This document shows positions 27,867 through 36,009 of a DNA stretch of 64,000 nucleotides, one piece after another. Position numbers and translations under genes: made by a program. The DNA is taken from assembly GCF_000145255.1 (NCBI RefSeq), contig NC_014394.1, forward strand, positions 2,852,001 to 2,916,000, in the 5' to 3' direction. How positions within the stretch are numbered: position 1 is the stretch's first letter; each line of letters begins with the position of its first letter. The notes beneath the pieces are model-generated. The model had not been told where the DNA came from, ran no database searches, and saw only the letters and a list, made by a program, of their open reading frames with translations. This DNA is from Gallionella capsiferriformans ES-2. Its GTDB lineage: Bacteria > Pseudomonadota > Gammaproteobacteria > Burkholderiales > Gallionellaceae.

Positions 27867-28520
27867 TTGAAACCTATCGGTATCTTAGGCGGCACATTTG
27901 ACCCGATCCATTACGGTCACTTGCGTCTGGCCGAGGAGATGCTGGAACTGGCCAACTTGCAGCACATCCGCTTCATCCCGGCTGGCAACCCGCCGCACCG
28001 TGACACGCCGCAAGTATCAGCACTGCATCGCAGCGCGATGGTGCAACTTGCGATAGCGGATCAGCCAGCCTTCGTTCTGGATGAGCGTGAAGTGCTGCGT
28101 AGCGCTAAATGTTTTACCGTACATACCCTGCGGGAATTGCGCGCTGAATTCGGCGAAAATCAACCGTTATGCCTTTTAATGGGCGGCGATGCGTTTTTAC
28201 AGTTGCACACCTGGCACGAGTGGGAGCAGATTCTGGATCTCGCCCATATCGTCGTCGGCTATCGTCCGGGCTTCACGCTGGAGGAGCGCATACACAGCGC
28301 AAGCCCAAAGCTACGCGAACATTACCAGCAGCGCTTATGCAGCGTGGATTATTTATCGCAACACCCCTATGGCGGCATTGCTGAGCTGGCCATTCCAAAA
28401 CTGGAAATCTCCGCCACGCTAATCCGCTCACGGGTAGCAGAAAATCGCACCATCCGTTATTTATTGCCCGCAACTGTGGCAAACTACATTTATCAACATC
28501 ACTTATACATATCATGTTAA
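27867..28520 (+). CDS. nadD: Nicotinate-nucleotide adenylyltransferase
   Basis: Adenylates nicotinate mononucleotide in NAD synthesis. The 217-residue protein begins IGILGGTFDPIHYGHLRLA with the HxGH-type nucleotidyltransferase site, and has MGGDAFLQLHTWHEW and the ISATLIRSR loop near residue 185. The start is a TTG placed directly after the aceF stop (zero gap) with no clear ribosome site, so it probably depends on ribosomes finishing aceF. It overlaps rsfS by 7 bases. Confidence 0.93.
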   Translation: MKPIGILGGTFDPIHYGHLRLAEEMLELANLQHIRFIPAGNPPHRDTPQVSALHRSAMVQLAIADQPAFVLDEREVLRSAKCFTVHTLRELRAEFGENQPLCLLMGGDAFLQLHTWHEWEQILDLAHIVVGYRPGFTLEERIHSASPKLREHYQQRLCSVDYLSQHPYGGIAELAIPKLEISATLIRSRVAENRTIRYLLPATVANYIYQHHLYISC

Positions 28521-28876
28521 CTACTGAAGAAAAAACTCTCGCCGTTGTTGCCGCTCTCGAAGACATCAAGGCCACCGACATCACCGTCATCGACACCAGC
28601 AAACTCAGTTCGCTGTTCGACCGCATGATTATCGCCTCAGCCACATCAACCCGTCAGACCAAGGCACTGGCCGACAATGTCGTCGTCAAGCTCAAAGAAA
28701 TGGGTGAAGAAGTGTATGGCCGCGAAGGCGAAGAAAGCGGCGAATGGGTGCTGGTGGACTTAGGCGAAGTACTGGTACACATCATGCAACCTGCCACGCG
28801 CGCCTATTACAATCTGGAAGAACTGTGGAGCCGCGCACAAGCCGCACGCCCTAAACTGGCGCAACTGCCAGAATAA
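28514..28876 (+). CDS. rsfS: Ribosome silencing factor RsfS
   Basis: A 120-residue factor that binds ribosomal protein L14 (uL14) and blocks subunit joining when nutrients are short. Family motifs are KATDITVIDTSKLSSLFDRMIIASATSTRQTKALAD near residues 17-52 and SGEWVLVDLGEVLVHIMQPATRAYYNLEELW near residue 75. It starts within the end of nadD and is followed 2 bp later by rlmH, the standard nadD-rsfS-rlmH order. Confidence 0.95.
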   Translation: MLTTEEKTLAVVAALEDIKATDITVIDTSKLSSLFDRMIIASATSTRQTKALADNVVVKLKEMGEEVYGREGEESGEWVLVDLGEVLVHIMQPATRAYYNLEELWSRAQAARPKLAQLPE

Positions 28877-28878
28877 GC

Positions 28879-29349
28879 ATGAAGCTGTTGATCGTAACCG
28901 TCGGGCACAAAATGCCCGACTGGATCACGACGGGTTTTAACGAGTACGCCAAGCGCATGCCGCGCGAAGCAAAGATCGAACTGCTGGAAATCAAACCCGA
29001 ACCGCGCACCACTGGAAAGTCCACTCAGCAGATCATGGAAGCAGAAGCCGCGCGCATCCTGAATGCACTGCCACCGGCTTGCCGGCGCATTGCACTCGAT
29101 GAGCACGGCGCGATGCCCACCACCAAACAGCTGGCCGGTCAGTTGAAGGATTGGATGGGCGAGGGACGCGACGTCGCATTCATTATCGGTGGCGCAGACG
29201 GGTTGCACGACTCGGTCAAGCAATCGGCAGGCCAATTAATGGCCTTGTCTGCATTTACACTGCCACACGCCTTTGTGCGCGTACTACTCGCCGAACAGTT
29301 GTACCGCGCACACAGTCTGATGCACAATCACCCTTATCATCGCGAATAG
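28879..29349 (+). CDS. rlmH: 23S rRNA (pseudouridine-1915-N3)-methyltransferase
   Basis: SPOUT methyltransferase that methylates pseudouridine 1915 in helix 69 of 23S rRNA. The 156-residue protein has the N-terminal LLIVTVGHKMPDWI and the C-terminal trefoil-knot sequences IALDEHGAMPTTKQLA, FIIGGADGL and the closing LLAEQLYRAHSLMHNHPYHRE. Length is normal. It follows rsfS by two bases and precedes maf by eight. Confidence 0.96.
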   Translation: MKLLIVTVGHKMPDWITTGFNEYAKRMPREAKIELLEIKPEPRTTGKSTQQIMEAEAARILNALPPACRRIALDEHGAMPTTKQLAGQLKDWMGEGRDVAFIIGGADGLHDSVKQSAGQLMALSAFTLPHAFVRVLLAEQLYRAHSLMHNHPYHRE

Positions 29350-29357
29350 GTCATACC

Positions 29358-29978
29358 ATGAGTACCAGACATCCCTACCTCTATCTGGCATCGCAAAGCC
29401 CGCGCCGCCGCGAACTGCTCAAACAGATCGGCGTTCACTTTGAACTGCTGCTACTACGCTCCGACAGGCGTCGCCAGATCGATGTCGATGAAACACCGCG
29501 GGCAGATGAGACTCCCGAGCTGTATGTCCAGCGCCTTAGCCGTGAAAAGGCCAGATCCGGTTTTGACGCGCTGCAATACCGCAACTTGCAGCCGCAACCT
29601 GTATTGGCAGCGGATACGACTGTGACGCTCGACGGAAAAATTTTCGGCAAGCCTGAAAGTAGCGATCAGGCAGCCAGTATGCTGCGCGAGTTGTCCGGCC
29701 GTGAACATCAAGTCCTGACCGCCGTGGCAATCGCCCGATCCGAACATATTGAAGTGACGCTTTCCACCTCGACCGTACAATTTGCAAAACTCGATGAAGT
29801 TCGCATCAAACGCTATCTGCAGACGCATGAATATATCGATAAGGCGGGCGGTTATGCCATTCAGGGTCAAGCCGCCGCTTTTATTGAACGCATTAGCGGC
29901 AGCTACTCCGGTGTAATGGGCCTGCCGCTGTTTGAAACCGTCGAGATGCTGCAGCGATTCGATTTCCCGGCACCTTAA
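29358..29978 (+). CDS. Maf family nucleoside triphosphate pyrophosphatase (YhdE-like)
   Basis: A 206-residue Maf protein, a house-cleaning pyrophosphatase of non-canonical or excess nucleotides. The P-loop-like start LYLASQSPRRRELLKQIG, ADTTVTLDGKIFGKP and the C-terminal DKAGGYAIQGQAAAFIERISGSYSGVMGLPLFET resemble the YhdE subgroup (dTTP/UTP) more than YceF (m7GTP). Placement just before rng supports YhdE, which has that neighbour in E. coli. The ATG at 29358 is chosen; the open frame extends into rlmH. Confidence 0.9.
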   Translation: MSTRHPYLYLASQSPRRRELLKQIGVHFELLLLRSDRRRQIDVDETPRADETPELYVQRLSREKARSGFDALQYRNLQPQPVLAADTTVTLDGKIFGKPESSDQAASMLRELSGREHQVLTAVAIARSEHIEVTLSTSTVQFAKLDEVRIKRYLQTHEYIDKAGGYAIQGQAAAFIERISGSYSGVMGLPLFETVEMLQRFDFPAP

Positions 29979-30012
29979 ACGTCCTTTGCAGCAGATTACA
30001 CTATATAAACCC

Positions 30013-31467
30013 ATGAGCGAAGAGATACTGATTAACGTCACCCCGCAGGAAACGCGCGTCGCGGTGATGCAACTGGGCGTCGTGCAGGAACTGCACATAG
30101 AAAGAGGCAGCAACCGCGGCATTGCCGGCAACGTGTATCTTGGCCGCATCAAGCGCGTCTTACCCGGCATGCAGTCGGCCTTTATCGACATCGGACTTGA
30201 ACGCTCCGCCTTTTTGCACGTTGCGGACATCTGGGAGAATAGCAACAGCGGTATCGAGGCCAAGCCGATCGAAAAAATCCTTTTTGAAGGACAAAATCTG
30301 CTGGTGCAAGTCATCAAAGAACCGATCGGCAGTAAAGGCGCCAGACTCACCACGCAACTGAGCTTTGCCGGACGTTTGCTGGTCTTCTTACCTCAGGAAA
30401 TGCGCATCGGCGTATCGCAGCGCATCGAAGGGACTGAGCAACGGGACGCCTTGCGCGCCAAGTTACAGGCAATCCTGCCGCCTGACCACCACGGCGGCTA
30501 TATCATCAGGACGGTTGCCGAAGCGAAGGACGACGCGCACTTCGCAATCGACATCGCCTATCTCGACAAGTTGTGGAGCAACCTGCAAACGGCGGCTAAA
30601 ACGGCCAGCGCACCGCAACTGCTGTATCAGGAACTGGACATCAGCCTGCGCGTATTGCGCGACTTCGTCAGCGAAGAAACCGCCCGAATTTTGATCGATT
30701 CGCGCAGTACCCGCAATAAAATGCTCGAATTCGCCGACAACTACAACGCCGATGCCGCGCAGTTGCTGGAACACTATACCGGCGCACGCCCGCTGTTCGA
30801 CATGTACAACATCGAAGAGGAAATCGAGCGCGCCCTGTCCAAGCGGGTGGATTTGAAATCCGGCGGTTACCTGATCATCGATCAGACAGAAGCGCTCACC
30901 ACAGTCGATGTCAACACCGGTGGCTTTGTCGGCGTGCGCAATTTCGATGACACCATATTCAAGACTAATCTAGAAGCAACACAAGTCATCGCCCGCCAAT
31001 TGCGCTTGCGCAATCTGGGCGGCATCATCATCTGCGATTTCATCGACATGGATAATCTGCAGCATCGCGATGCGGTTCTGGAGGAATTCAAGAAGGCACT
31101 GGCACGCGACCATACCCGCATCAGCGTAAACAATTTCTCCTCACTGGGACTAGTGGAAATGACGCGCAAACGGACACGCGAAAGCTTGGCGCATGTCTTA
31201 TGTGAGCCTTGCCCTACCTGCAAAGGTCGCGGCGAGGTCAAAACCGCCCAGACGGTATGCTACGAGATTCTGCGCGAAATCGTCAGGGAAGCACGCCAGT
31301 TTGATGCGCGCGAATATCGCATCTTAGCCTCACAGCAAGTCATTGATTTATTCTTGGAAGAAGAATCTCAAGCACTGGCCGGCCTGTCTGACTTCATAGA
31401 AAAACCCATTTCGATGCTGGTTGAAAATCAATACAACCAAGAGCAATACGATGTTATTCTGATGTAA
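30013..31467 (+). CDS. rng: Ribonuclease G
   Basis: Endoribonuclease of the RNase E/G family, processing the 16S rRNA 5' end and degrading mRNA. The 484-residue protein (E. coli 489) has an N-terminal S1 domain with GNVYLGRIKRVLPGMQSAFIDIG (residues 40-65), the catalytic DVNTGGFVG and CDFIDMDN Asp residues near 300 and 345, and the Zn-link CEPCPTCKGRGEV near 400. It lacks the long RNase E scaffold tail. The ATG at 30013 fits the family start MSEEILINVTPQE. Confidence 0.96.
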   Translation: MSEEILINVTPQETRVAVMQLGVVQELHIERGSNRGIAGNVYLGRIKRVLPGMQSAFIDIGLERSAFLHVADIWENSNSGIEAKPIEKILFEGQNLLVQVIKEPIGSKGARLTTQLSFAGRLLVFLPQEMRIGVSQRIEGTEQRDALRAKLQAILPPDHHGGYIIRTVAEAKDDAHFAIDIAYLDKLWSNLQTAAKTASAPQLLYQELDISLRVLRDFVSEETARILIDSRSTRNKMLEFADNYNADAAQLLEHYTGARPLFDMYNIEEEIERALSKRVDLKSGGYLIIDQTEALTTVDVNTGGFVGVRNFDDTIFKTNLEATQVIARQLRLRNLGGIIICDFIDMDNLQHRDAVLEEFKKALARDHTRISVNNFSSLGLVEMTRKRTRESLAHVLCEPCPTCKGRGEVKTAQTVCYEILREIVREARQFDAREYRILASQQVIDLFLEEESQALAGLSDFIEKPISMLVENQYNQEQYDVILM

Positions 31468-31469
31468 GG

Positions 31470-31498
31470 TTGATGCAAGTTGCACGCGTTAGTATAAT
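31470..31498 (+). promoter_or_regulatory. Strong sigma-70 promoter of the carbonic anhydrase gene
   Basis: TTGATG (31470-31475), a 17-bp spacer and a perfect TATAAT (31493-31498) stand just after the rng stop. This gives a 5' leader of about 55 nt before the ATG at 31560, which has AGGGAAA as ribosome site. It is among the best promoters in the window. Confidence 0.75.
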
Positions 31499-31559
31499 CG
31501 TCGCGCGTGACCTCATTGCGCATCTTAATCATTAATAATTAACTATACTCAGGGAAAAT

Positions 31560-32402
31560 ATGTTCAAAACCAGAATTATGATTGCCCTTGCGGCAACCTT
31601 CCTGTCCTCATCGGTTTTTGCTGACGTGCATGGCCACGATGTCGAGCATGCTGAACACGCTGTTGACGCGCCTGCCTGTACCGGTTTCGGCCCGCAAACA
31701 CCACGCGACATTGACAGTCATCATGGCGATAACAAGCTCGCTTTTTCTTTGTCCCCGAGTTATAAAGACATGAATCTGTGCAATCTCCACTTCCACGTGA
31801 ATGCAGAACACAAGGCCAAGGAGTACGCGATTCATGCTGAAGGCGAGCACGGTGCAGATGGCGGTTATCAGTGCAGTATGAGCAAACACCTGAGCAAGGC
31901 AGAGCTGGCAGCGACCGCAGAGCCTGTCTGCCCGAGCGAACACGGCGAACTCAAGCCTGGCGACACTATCGAAGTACACTGGGTACACTCTTCAGCACCT
32001 GTCACGCCAGGCCCCACACTGGGCGCCTGTTTGTCCGACAATGTCAAGAATCCTGACCTGCGTGTAGAAGCACAGGTGTTCACACTGGTGAACGACCCTA
32101 AGGCGCTAGATTTCAATTCGCTGGACTACCACGGCAAGACCGTCAACGGCTACAAGCAGGCTGACGCAATCCCGAGCAATACAGGCAAGCCTGTCGTGTT
32201 TGCGGGTTCGACTACCGGTCCAAAATACAGCGAAGCCACTTGCTCTCCCCTGCAGGTAACCTGGAGCGTACGCCCAAGTTGCGCAAAACTTGATATCAAC
32301 TCTGTCGCCAAGTGGTGCAAGGGCAATGCGTTCAAGGAAGATCATGCACACGGTGTGCGCAAACTGGTGACGACACCAAGTTTACTGTCCGAAATCAAGT
32401 AA
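31560..32402 (+). CDS. Delta-class carbonic anhydrase, secreted
   Basis: A 280-residue protein with a clear signal peptide (cut after VFA, residue 21) and a His-rich mature start (HGHDVEHAEH). The segment ACTGFGPQTPRDID followed by NLCNLHFHVNAEHKAKE (residues 72-88; H77, H79, H84) and VTWSVRPSC near 233 resembles bacterial proteins named delta-class carbonic anhydrases, first known from diatoms. It should interconvert CO2 and bicarbonate in the periplasm. Several Cys residues (40, 74, 105, 124, 157, 228, 241, 253) suggest disulfides. It is a single-gene unit between its own promoter and terminator. The family call is by recall of motifs. Confidence 0.75.
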   Translation: MFKTRIMIALAATFLSSSVFADVHGHDVEHAEHAVDAPACTGFGPQTPRDIDSHHGDNKLAFSLSPSYKDMNLCNLHFHVNAEHKAKEYAIHAEGEHGADGGYQCSMSKHLSKAELAATAEPVCPSEHGELKPGDTIEVHWVHSSAPVTPGPTLGACLSDNVKNPDLRVEAQVFTLVNDPKALDFNSLDYHGKTVNGYKQADAIPSNTGKPVVFAGSTTGPKYSEATCSPLQVTWSVRPSCAKLDINSVAKWCKGNAFKEDHAHGVRKLVTTPSLLSEIK

Positions 32403-32428
32403 ATTTCACAATCGGTATAGCAACATGA

Positions 32429-32452
32429 AACAGCCCTCAGGGGCTGTTTTCA
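32429..32452 (+). terminator. Terminator between the carbonic anhydrase gene and yggU
   Basis: AACAGCCC-TCAG-GGGCTGTT (32429-32448) followed by TTC on the plus strand, with AAAC-type flanks giving some T on the minus strand. It closes the carbonic anhydrase transcript and could act for the convergent yggU transcript too. Confidence 0.8.
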
Positions 32453-32740
32453 TTGGTCGGTCAGCAGGCTTTCAGGCTGAATTGCGCTGTCCGTGACCGC
32501 GACAACCTTATGCCGAGACTGAGCTCCCTGCCTAAGCTCAACCTGCCTTACCGGCACACGAAACAATTCAGCAATATATTTCAACAGCGCCTCGTTGGCA
32601 CGGCCATCGATCGGCGGCGCCGCCAGTTTTAACTTAAGCGCCTCGCCGTGCAGACCGCAAATTTCACTGCGTTTGGCACCGGGCTGCACATGCAGCGTCA
32701 GCGTGATCACTTCACCAATGCTGCGATACCATGACGCCAT
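32450..32740 (-). CDS. DUF167 (YggU) family protein
   Basis: A 96-residue conserved protein of unknown function. Family motifs are LTLHVQPGAKRSEICGLHGEALKLKLAAPPIDGRANEAL (residues 14-52) and VELRQGAQSRHKVV. It is the last gene of the yggS-proC-yggT-yggU cluster and its start overlaps the yggT stop by one base. Structures of relatives are known but no activity is established. Confidence 0.9.
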   Translation of the reverse strand: MASWYRSIGEVITLTLHVQPGAKRSEICGLHGEALKLKLAAPPIDGRANEALLKYIAELFRVPVRQVELRQGAQSRHKVVAVTDSAIQPESLLTDQ

Positions 32741-33306
32741 CAGAAGAGACTTAATGCAAGCCGTTCAACCATCCCGAGCGGCACCATCATCACCAGCTGA
32801 CACAAAATCAGCAGCACCATTGAGGACAAATCCACAGTGCCGACCATCGGCACAATACGGCGCAAAGGTTGCAAAAAACGATACGTGATGACATTCAGTA
32901 TCTGCGAGACCGGTGTATGCGGATTAACCCATGACAAAATCGCCTGCGCGAACACGGCACCCATCAGCAGGTACAGACTGATTTTAAGCAGTTTGACTGC
33001 GGCAAGCAGCAGCAACCCTGCCAACGGGAAAAAGTGTCCGATATAGCCTTGTATCAGCATGACGCCCGCGAGGTAGAGCGTTTCGACCAGCAAAGCCAGC
33101 AGTAGCGTCGACGTGTCGAATCCCCAGGCGGAAGGCACATAACGGCGGGCGCGCAACACGAGAAAGTCGGTGAATACCATGACAAATTCGCCGATCGGGT
33201 TGCGCAGCGGCGCACGCAGCCATTGCAGGTGAAAACGCAGCAACAAAATCGCCGCGAAGGACTGCAAGACCACATCCAGCAAGAATAGCAGCGCCTCGCT
33301 CATCAT
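32740..33306 (-). CDS. YggT family membrane protein
   Basis: A 188-residue inner-membrane protein with two YggT repeats: LLLRFHLQWLRAPLRNPIGEFVMVFTDFLV near residues 20-50 and LMGAVFAQAILSWVNPHTPVSQILNVITYRFLQPLRRIVP near 117-155. Relatives are linked to cell division or osmotic response, but the bacterial role is unproven. Its start overlaps the proC stop by four bases. Confidence 0.9.
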   Translation of the reverse strand: MMSEALLFLLDVVLQSFAAILLLRFHLQWLRAPLRNPIGEFVMVFTDFLVLRARRYVPSAWGFDTSTLLLALLVETLYLAGVMLIQGYIGHFFPLAGLLLLAAVKLLKISLYLLMGAVFAQAILSWVNPHTPVSQILNVITYRFLQPLRRIVPMVGTVDLSSMVLLILCQLVMMVPLGMVERLALSLF

Positions 33307-34115
33307 GATGCGCGGCCCAACTCGTCGCCCATTTCACGGGAGCGCGCAGCAGCAGCCTGTGCCGCCTGTGCGATGTGAGCGGCAACGCCGTTGTCCGCTA
33401 GACTCAGCAAGGCACGCTCAGTTGTGCCGTTTTTAGAGGTGACGCGCTCGCGCAGTACGGAGACTTCCTCAACACTTGCTGCGGCCAGTTTGCTCGCCCC
33501 CAGAAAGGTCGCCACACTCAAGCGGCGCGCATCCTGTGCAACAAAACCCAGCTCCATTGCGGCACGCTGCAAGGCCTCAATCAGATAAAACACATACGCC
33601 GGACCGCTGCCTGAAATCGCCGTCACCGCATCGATCATCGCCTCATCGTCCAGCCAAAGCGTCTCGCCTACCGCCGCGAGGATGCTCTGCGCCGCTGTGC
33701 GCTGAGCCGCCGGTACCTGCGGCATCGCATACATCCCGGTCATGCCGCTTTGTATCAGCGCCGGCGTATTGGGCATCGCGCGAACGATGTTCTGGCTGCC
33801 CGTCCAGCGCGCCAGATCCACGGCGCGAATACCCGCCGCAATGGAGAGCAGCAATTGACCCGTCAGCAGGGGCGCTAACTGCTGCGCCACATCCCTTAAT
33901 TGCTGGGGCTTCACCGCAAACACGATAAGCTCGCTGCCCGCCACGCCATCCGCCAGATTATCGACCGCACGCACTGCAAATTCCTGTTGCAAGCGCGCCC
34001 GGTTGTCCGGGTTGATTTCAACCACGCTGATAAGTGAGGCGCTAAATCCCTGACCCAGCAACCCGCCGATCAGCGCCGTCGCCATGTTGCCGCCACCGAT
34101 AAAACAAATATTCAT
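33303..34115 (-). CDS. proC: Pyrroline-5-carboxylate reductase
   Basis: NAD(P)H-dependent last enzyme of proline synthesis. The 270-residue protein starts with the Rossmann motif ICFIGGGNMATALIGGL, and has FAVKPQQLRDVA, VRAMPNTPALIQSGMTGMYA and the C-terminal signature AISGSGPAYVFYLIEAL with LGASKLAAASVEEVSVLRERVTSKNGTTERAL. Length and motifs are standard. It lies 25 bp downstream of yggS. Confidence 0.97.
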   Translation of the reverse strand: MNICFIGGGNMATALIGGLLGQGFSASLISVVEINPDNRARLQQEFAVRAVDNLADGVAGSELIVFAVKPQQLRDVAQQLAPLLTGQLLLSIAAGIRAVDLARWTGSQNIVRAMPNTPALIQSGMTGMYAMPQVPAAQRTAAQSILAAVGETLWLDDEAMIDAVTAISGSGPAYVFYLIEALQRAAMELGFVAQDARRLSVATFLGASKLAAASVEEVSVLRERVTSKNGTTERALLSLADNGVAAHIAQAAQAAAARSREMGDELGRAS

Positions 34116-34140
34116 CTTAATATCCCGTCTATTCTAAAGT

Positions 34141-34836
34141 TTAACGCGCACTGTAATTCCGCTCGCCGAAAATAGCCGATCCGATACGCACAATAGTCGC
34201 GCCCTCCGCAATCGCAGCCGCAAAATCATGCGACATGCCCATCGATAAGGTATCGAGCGGCAACCCCTCGCTTTTCAACTGAAGATACAACTCGCGCAAG
34301 CGTGCAAAGGCGGCACGCTGAACGAGCGGATCATCGGTCGGTGCCGGCACCGCCATCAGTCCGCGTAATTGCAAATTCGGCAAGCAGGCTATTTCATGAG
34401 CCAACTGACTGACCTCATCCGGACGAACCCCGCTTTTACTGTCTTCATCGCTGATATTGACCTGTAAGCAACATTGCAAGGGTGGCAGGGAAACGGGCCG
34501 TTGCGCGGACAGCCTTTCGGCTATTTTTAAACGATCCACACTGTGCACCCAGCAAAAATGCTCTGCAATCGGTCGCGTCTTATTGCTCTGCACCGGCCCG
34601 ATAAAATGCCACTCAATTCCCAGATCATCCAATGCGGCGATCTTATCCAGCGCTTCTTGCAGATAACTTTCGGCAAAACGCCGCTGACCTGCTTGAAAGG
34701 CACTGCGCACAGCGGTGGCGGGAAACGTCTTACTGACCGCCAGCAAAGTCACCTCATCCGCCGTTCGATCGGCCAAAACGGCCGCTGCTGCCATTGCCGC
34801 GCGCACAGCTTGCAAATTGGAAGCTATTATTGCCAT
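34141..34836 (-). CDS. yggS: PLP homeostasis protein YggS
   Basis: A 231-residue single-domain fold-III PLP-binding protein that keeps free vitamin B6 balanced rather than catalysing a known reaction. The PLP Lys is in LLAVSKTFPA near residue 33; others are WHFIGPVQSNKTRPIA, SGVRPDEV and the phosphate loop SMGMSHDFAAAIAEGATIVRIGSAIFG. The usual FGENY motif reads FAESYLQEA here, a mild variation. It is divergent from pilT and leads the proC cluster. Confidence 0.93.
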   Translation of the reverse strand: MAIIASNLQAVRAAMAAAAVLADRTADEVTLLAVSKTFPATAVRSAFQAGQRRFAESYLQEALDKIAALDDLGIEWHFIGPVQSNKTRPIAEHFCWVHSVDRLKIAERLSAQRPVSLPPLQCCLQVNISDEDSKSGVRPDEVSQLAHEIACLPNLQLRGLMAVPAPTDDPLVQRAAFARLRELYLQLKSEGLPLDTLSMGMSHDFAAAIAEGATIVRIGSAIFGERNYSAR

Positions 34837-34899
34837 AATCTCTCATCCGATTTTTCATCGAGGCTTGCCGCTGTCAGCCTCTTCACCGGGAACATTATA

Positions 34900-35943
34900 A
34901 TGGATATCACCGAACTGCTTGCCTTCGGCGTCAAGAACAAAGCCTCCGACCTGCACCTGTCCTCCGGACTACCACCGATGATACGTGTACACGGCGATAT
35001 GCGCCGCATCAATTTGCCCGCGATGGAACATAAACAGGTTCACGCGATGATTTACGACATTATGAACGACGGGCAGCGAAAGTTTTACGAAGAGAATAAG
35101 GAAGTCGACTTTTCCTTCGAAATCCCTAATCTGGCGCGTTTCCGCGTCAACGCCTTCATCCAGCAACGCGGCGCGGCGGCCGTACTGCGAACCATTCCTT
35201 CCAAGGTATTCAGCCTCGAGGACTTGAATGCGCCGAAAATTTTCACCGATATTTCCAGTTTTCCCCGCGGCCTGGTGCTGGTCACAGGCCCGACTGGGTC
35301 GGGAAAATCTACCACCCTAGCCGCGATGGTCAATTACATCAATGAAAAGGAACAAGGTCACATTCTGACTGTGGAAGATCCAATCGAATTCGTGCACGAA
35401 TCGAAAAAGTGCCTGATCAATCAGCGCGAAGTCGGACGCGATACGCTGTCCTTCAATGCGGCGCTGCGCTCGGCACTGCGCGAAGATCCCGATGTGATTC
35501 TGGTCGGTGAAATGCGCGATCTGGAAACCATACGTCTGGCGATGACCGCGGCGGAAACCGGCCATCTGGTATTCGGCACCCTGCACACCAGTTCGGCGGC
35601 CAAAACAATCGACCGTATCATCGACGTTTTTCCGGCCGATGAAAAAGAAATGGTGCGCGCGATGCTGTCCGAAAGCTTGCGCGCGGTGATTTCACAGGCG
35701 CTGCTCAAAACCAAGGACGGCACAGGCCGCGTGGCCGCACATGAAATCATGATGTGTACCCCCGCGATCCGCAACCTGATACGCGAGGCCAAAGTGCCGC
35801 AGATGTACTCCGCGATTCAGACCGGACAAGGCATGGGTATGCAGACGCTGGATCAATGCCTGACCAATCTGGTGAAAAGCAATATGATTTCACCCGCTGA
35901 AGCGCGCACCAAAGCAATGAACAAGGATATGTTCCCCGGATAA
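34900..35943 (+). CDS. pilT: Type IV pilus retraction ATPase PilT
   Basis: Hexameric ATPase that retracts type IV pili for twitching and DNA uptake. The 347-residue protein has the start MDITELLAFGVKNKASDLHLSSGLPP, Walker A GPTGSGKSTTLAAM near residue 130, the Asp box TVEDPIEFVH, Walker B DVILVGEMRDLETI and the His box ETGHLVFGTLHT; the AIRNLIREAK PilT motif is intact. The ATG at 34900 follows GGGAAC; the open frame upstream belongs to yggS antisense. Confidence 0.97.
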   Translation: MDITELLAFGVKNKASDLHLSSGLPPMIRVHGDMRRINLPAMEHKQVHAMIYDIMNDGQRKFYEENKEVDFSFEIPNLARFRVNAFIQQRGAAAVLRTIPSKVFSLEDLNAPKIFTDISSFPRGLVLVTGPTGSGKSTTLAAMVNYINEKEQGHILTVEDPIEFVHESKKCLINQREVGRDTLSFNAALRSALREDPDVILVGEMRDLETIRLAMTAAETGHLVFGTLHTSSAAKTIDRIIDVFPADEKEMVRAMLSESLRAVISQALLKTKDGTGRVAAHEIMMCTPAIRNLIREAKVPQMYSAIQTGQGMGMQTLDQCLTNLVKSNMISPAEARTKAMNKDMFPG

Positions 35944-35950
35944 ATAAACA

Positions 35951-35986
35951 GTGGTTAGTCGTTAGCGATTCGTCGTTAGAAGCGAT
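35951..35986 (+). repeat. Short direct repeats between pilT and pilU
   Basis: GTCGTTAG occurs at 35958-35965 and 35972-35979, with a related GTGGTTAG at 35951-35958, and AGCGAT occurs at 35965-35970 and GCGAT again at 35982-35986. No promoter is clear. Confidence 0.55.
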
Positions 35987-36009
35987 GTCACCCTATTTGG
36001 AGTATTAGC

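Noticed and set aside
34896..34901. TATAAT as a pilT promoter
   Set aside because: It overlaps the pilT start codon itself, so a transcript from it would start inside the gene.
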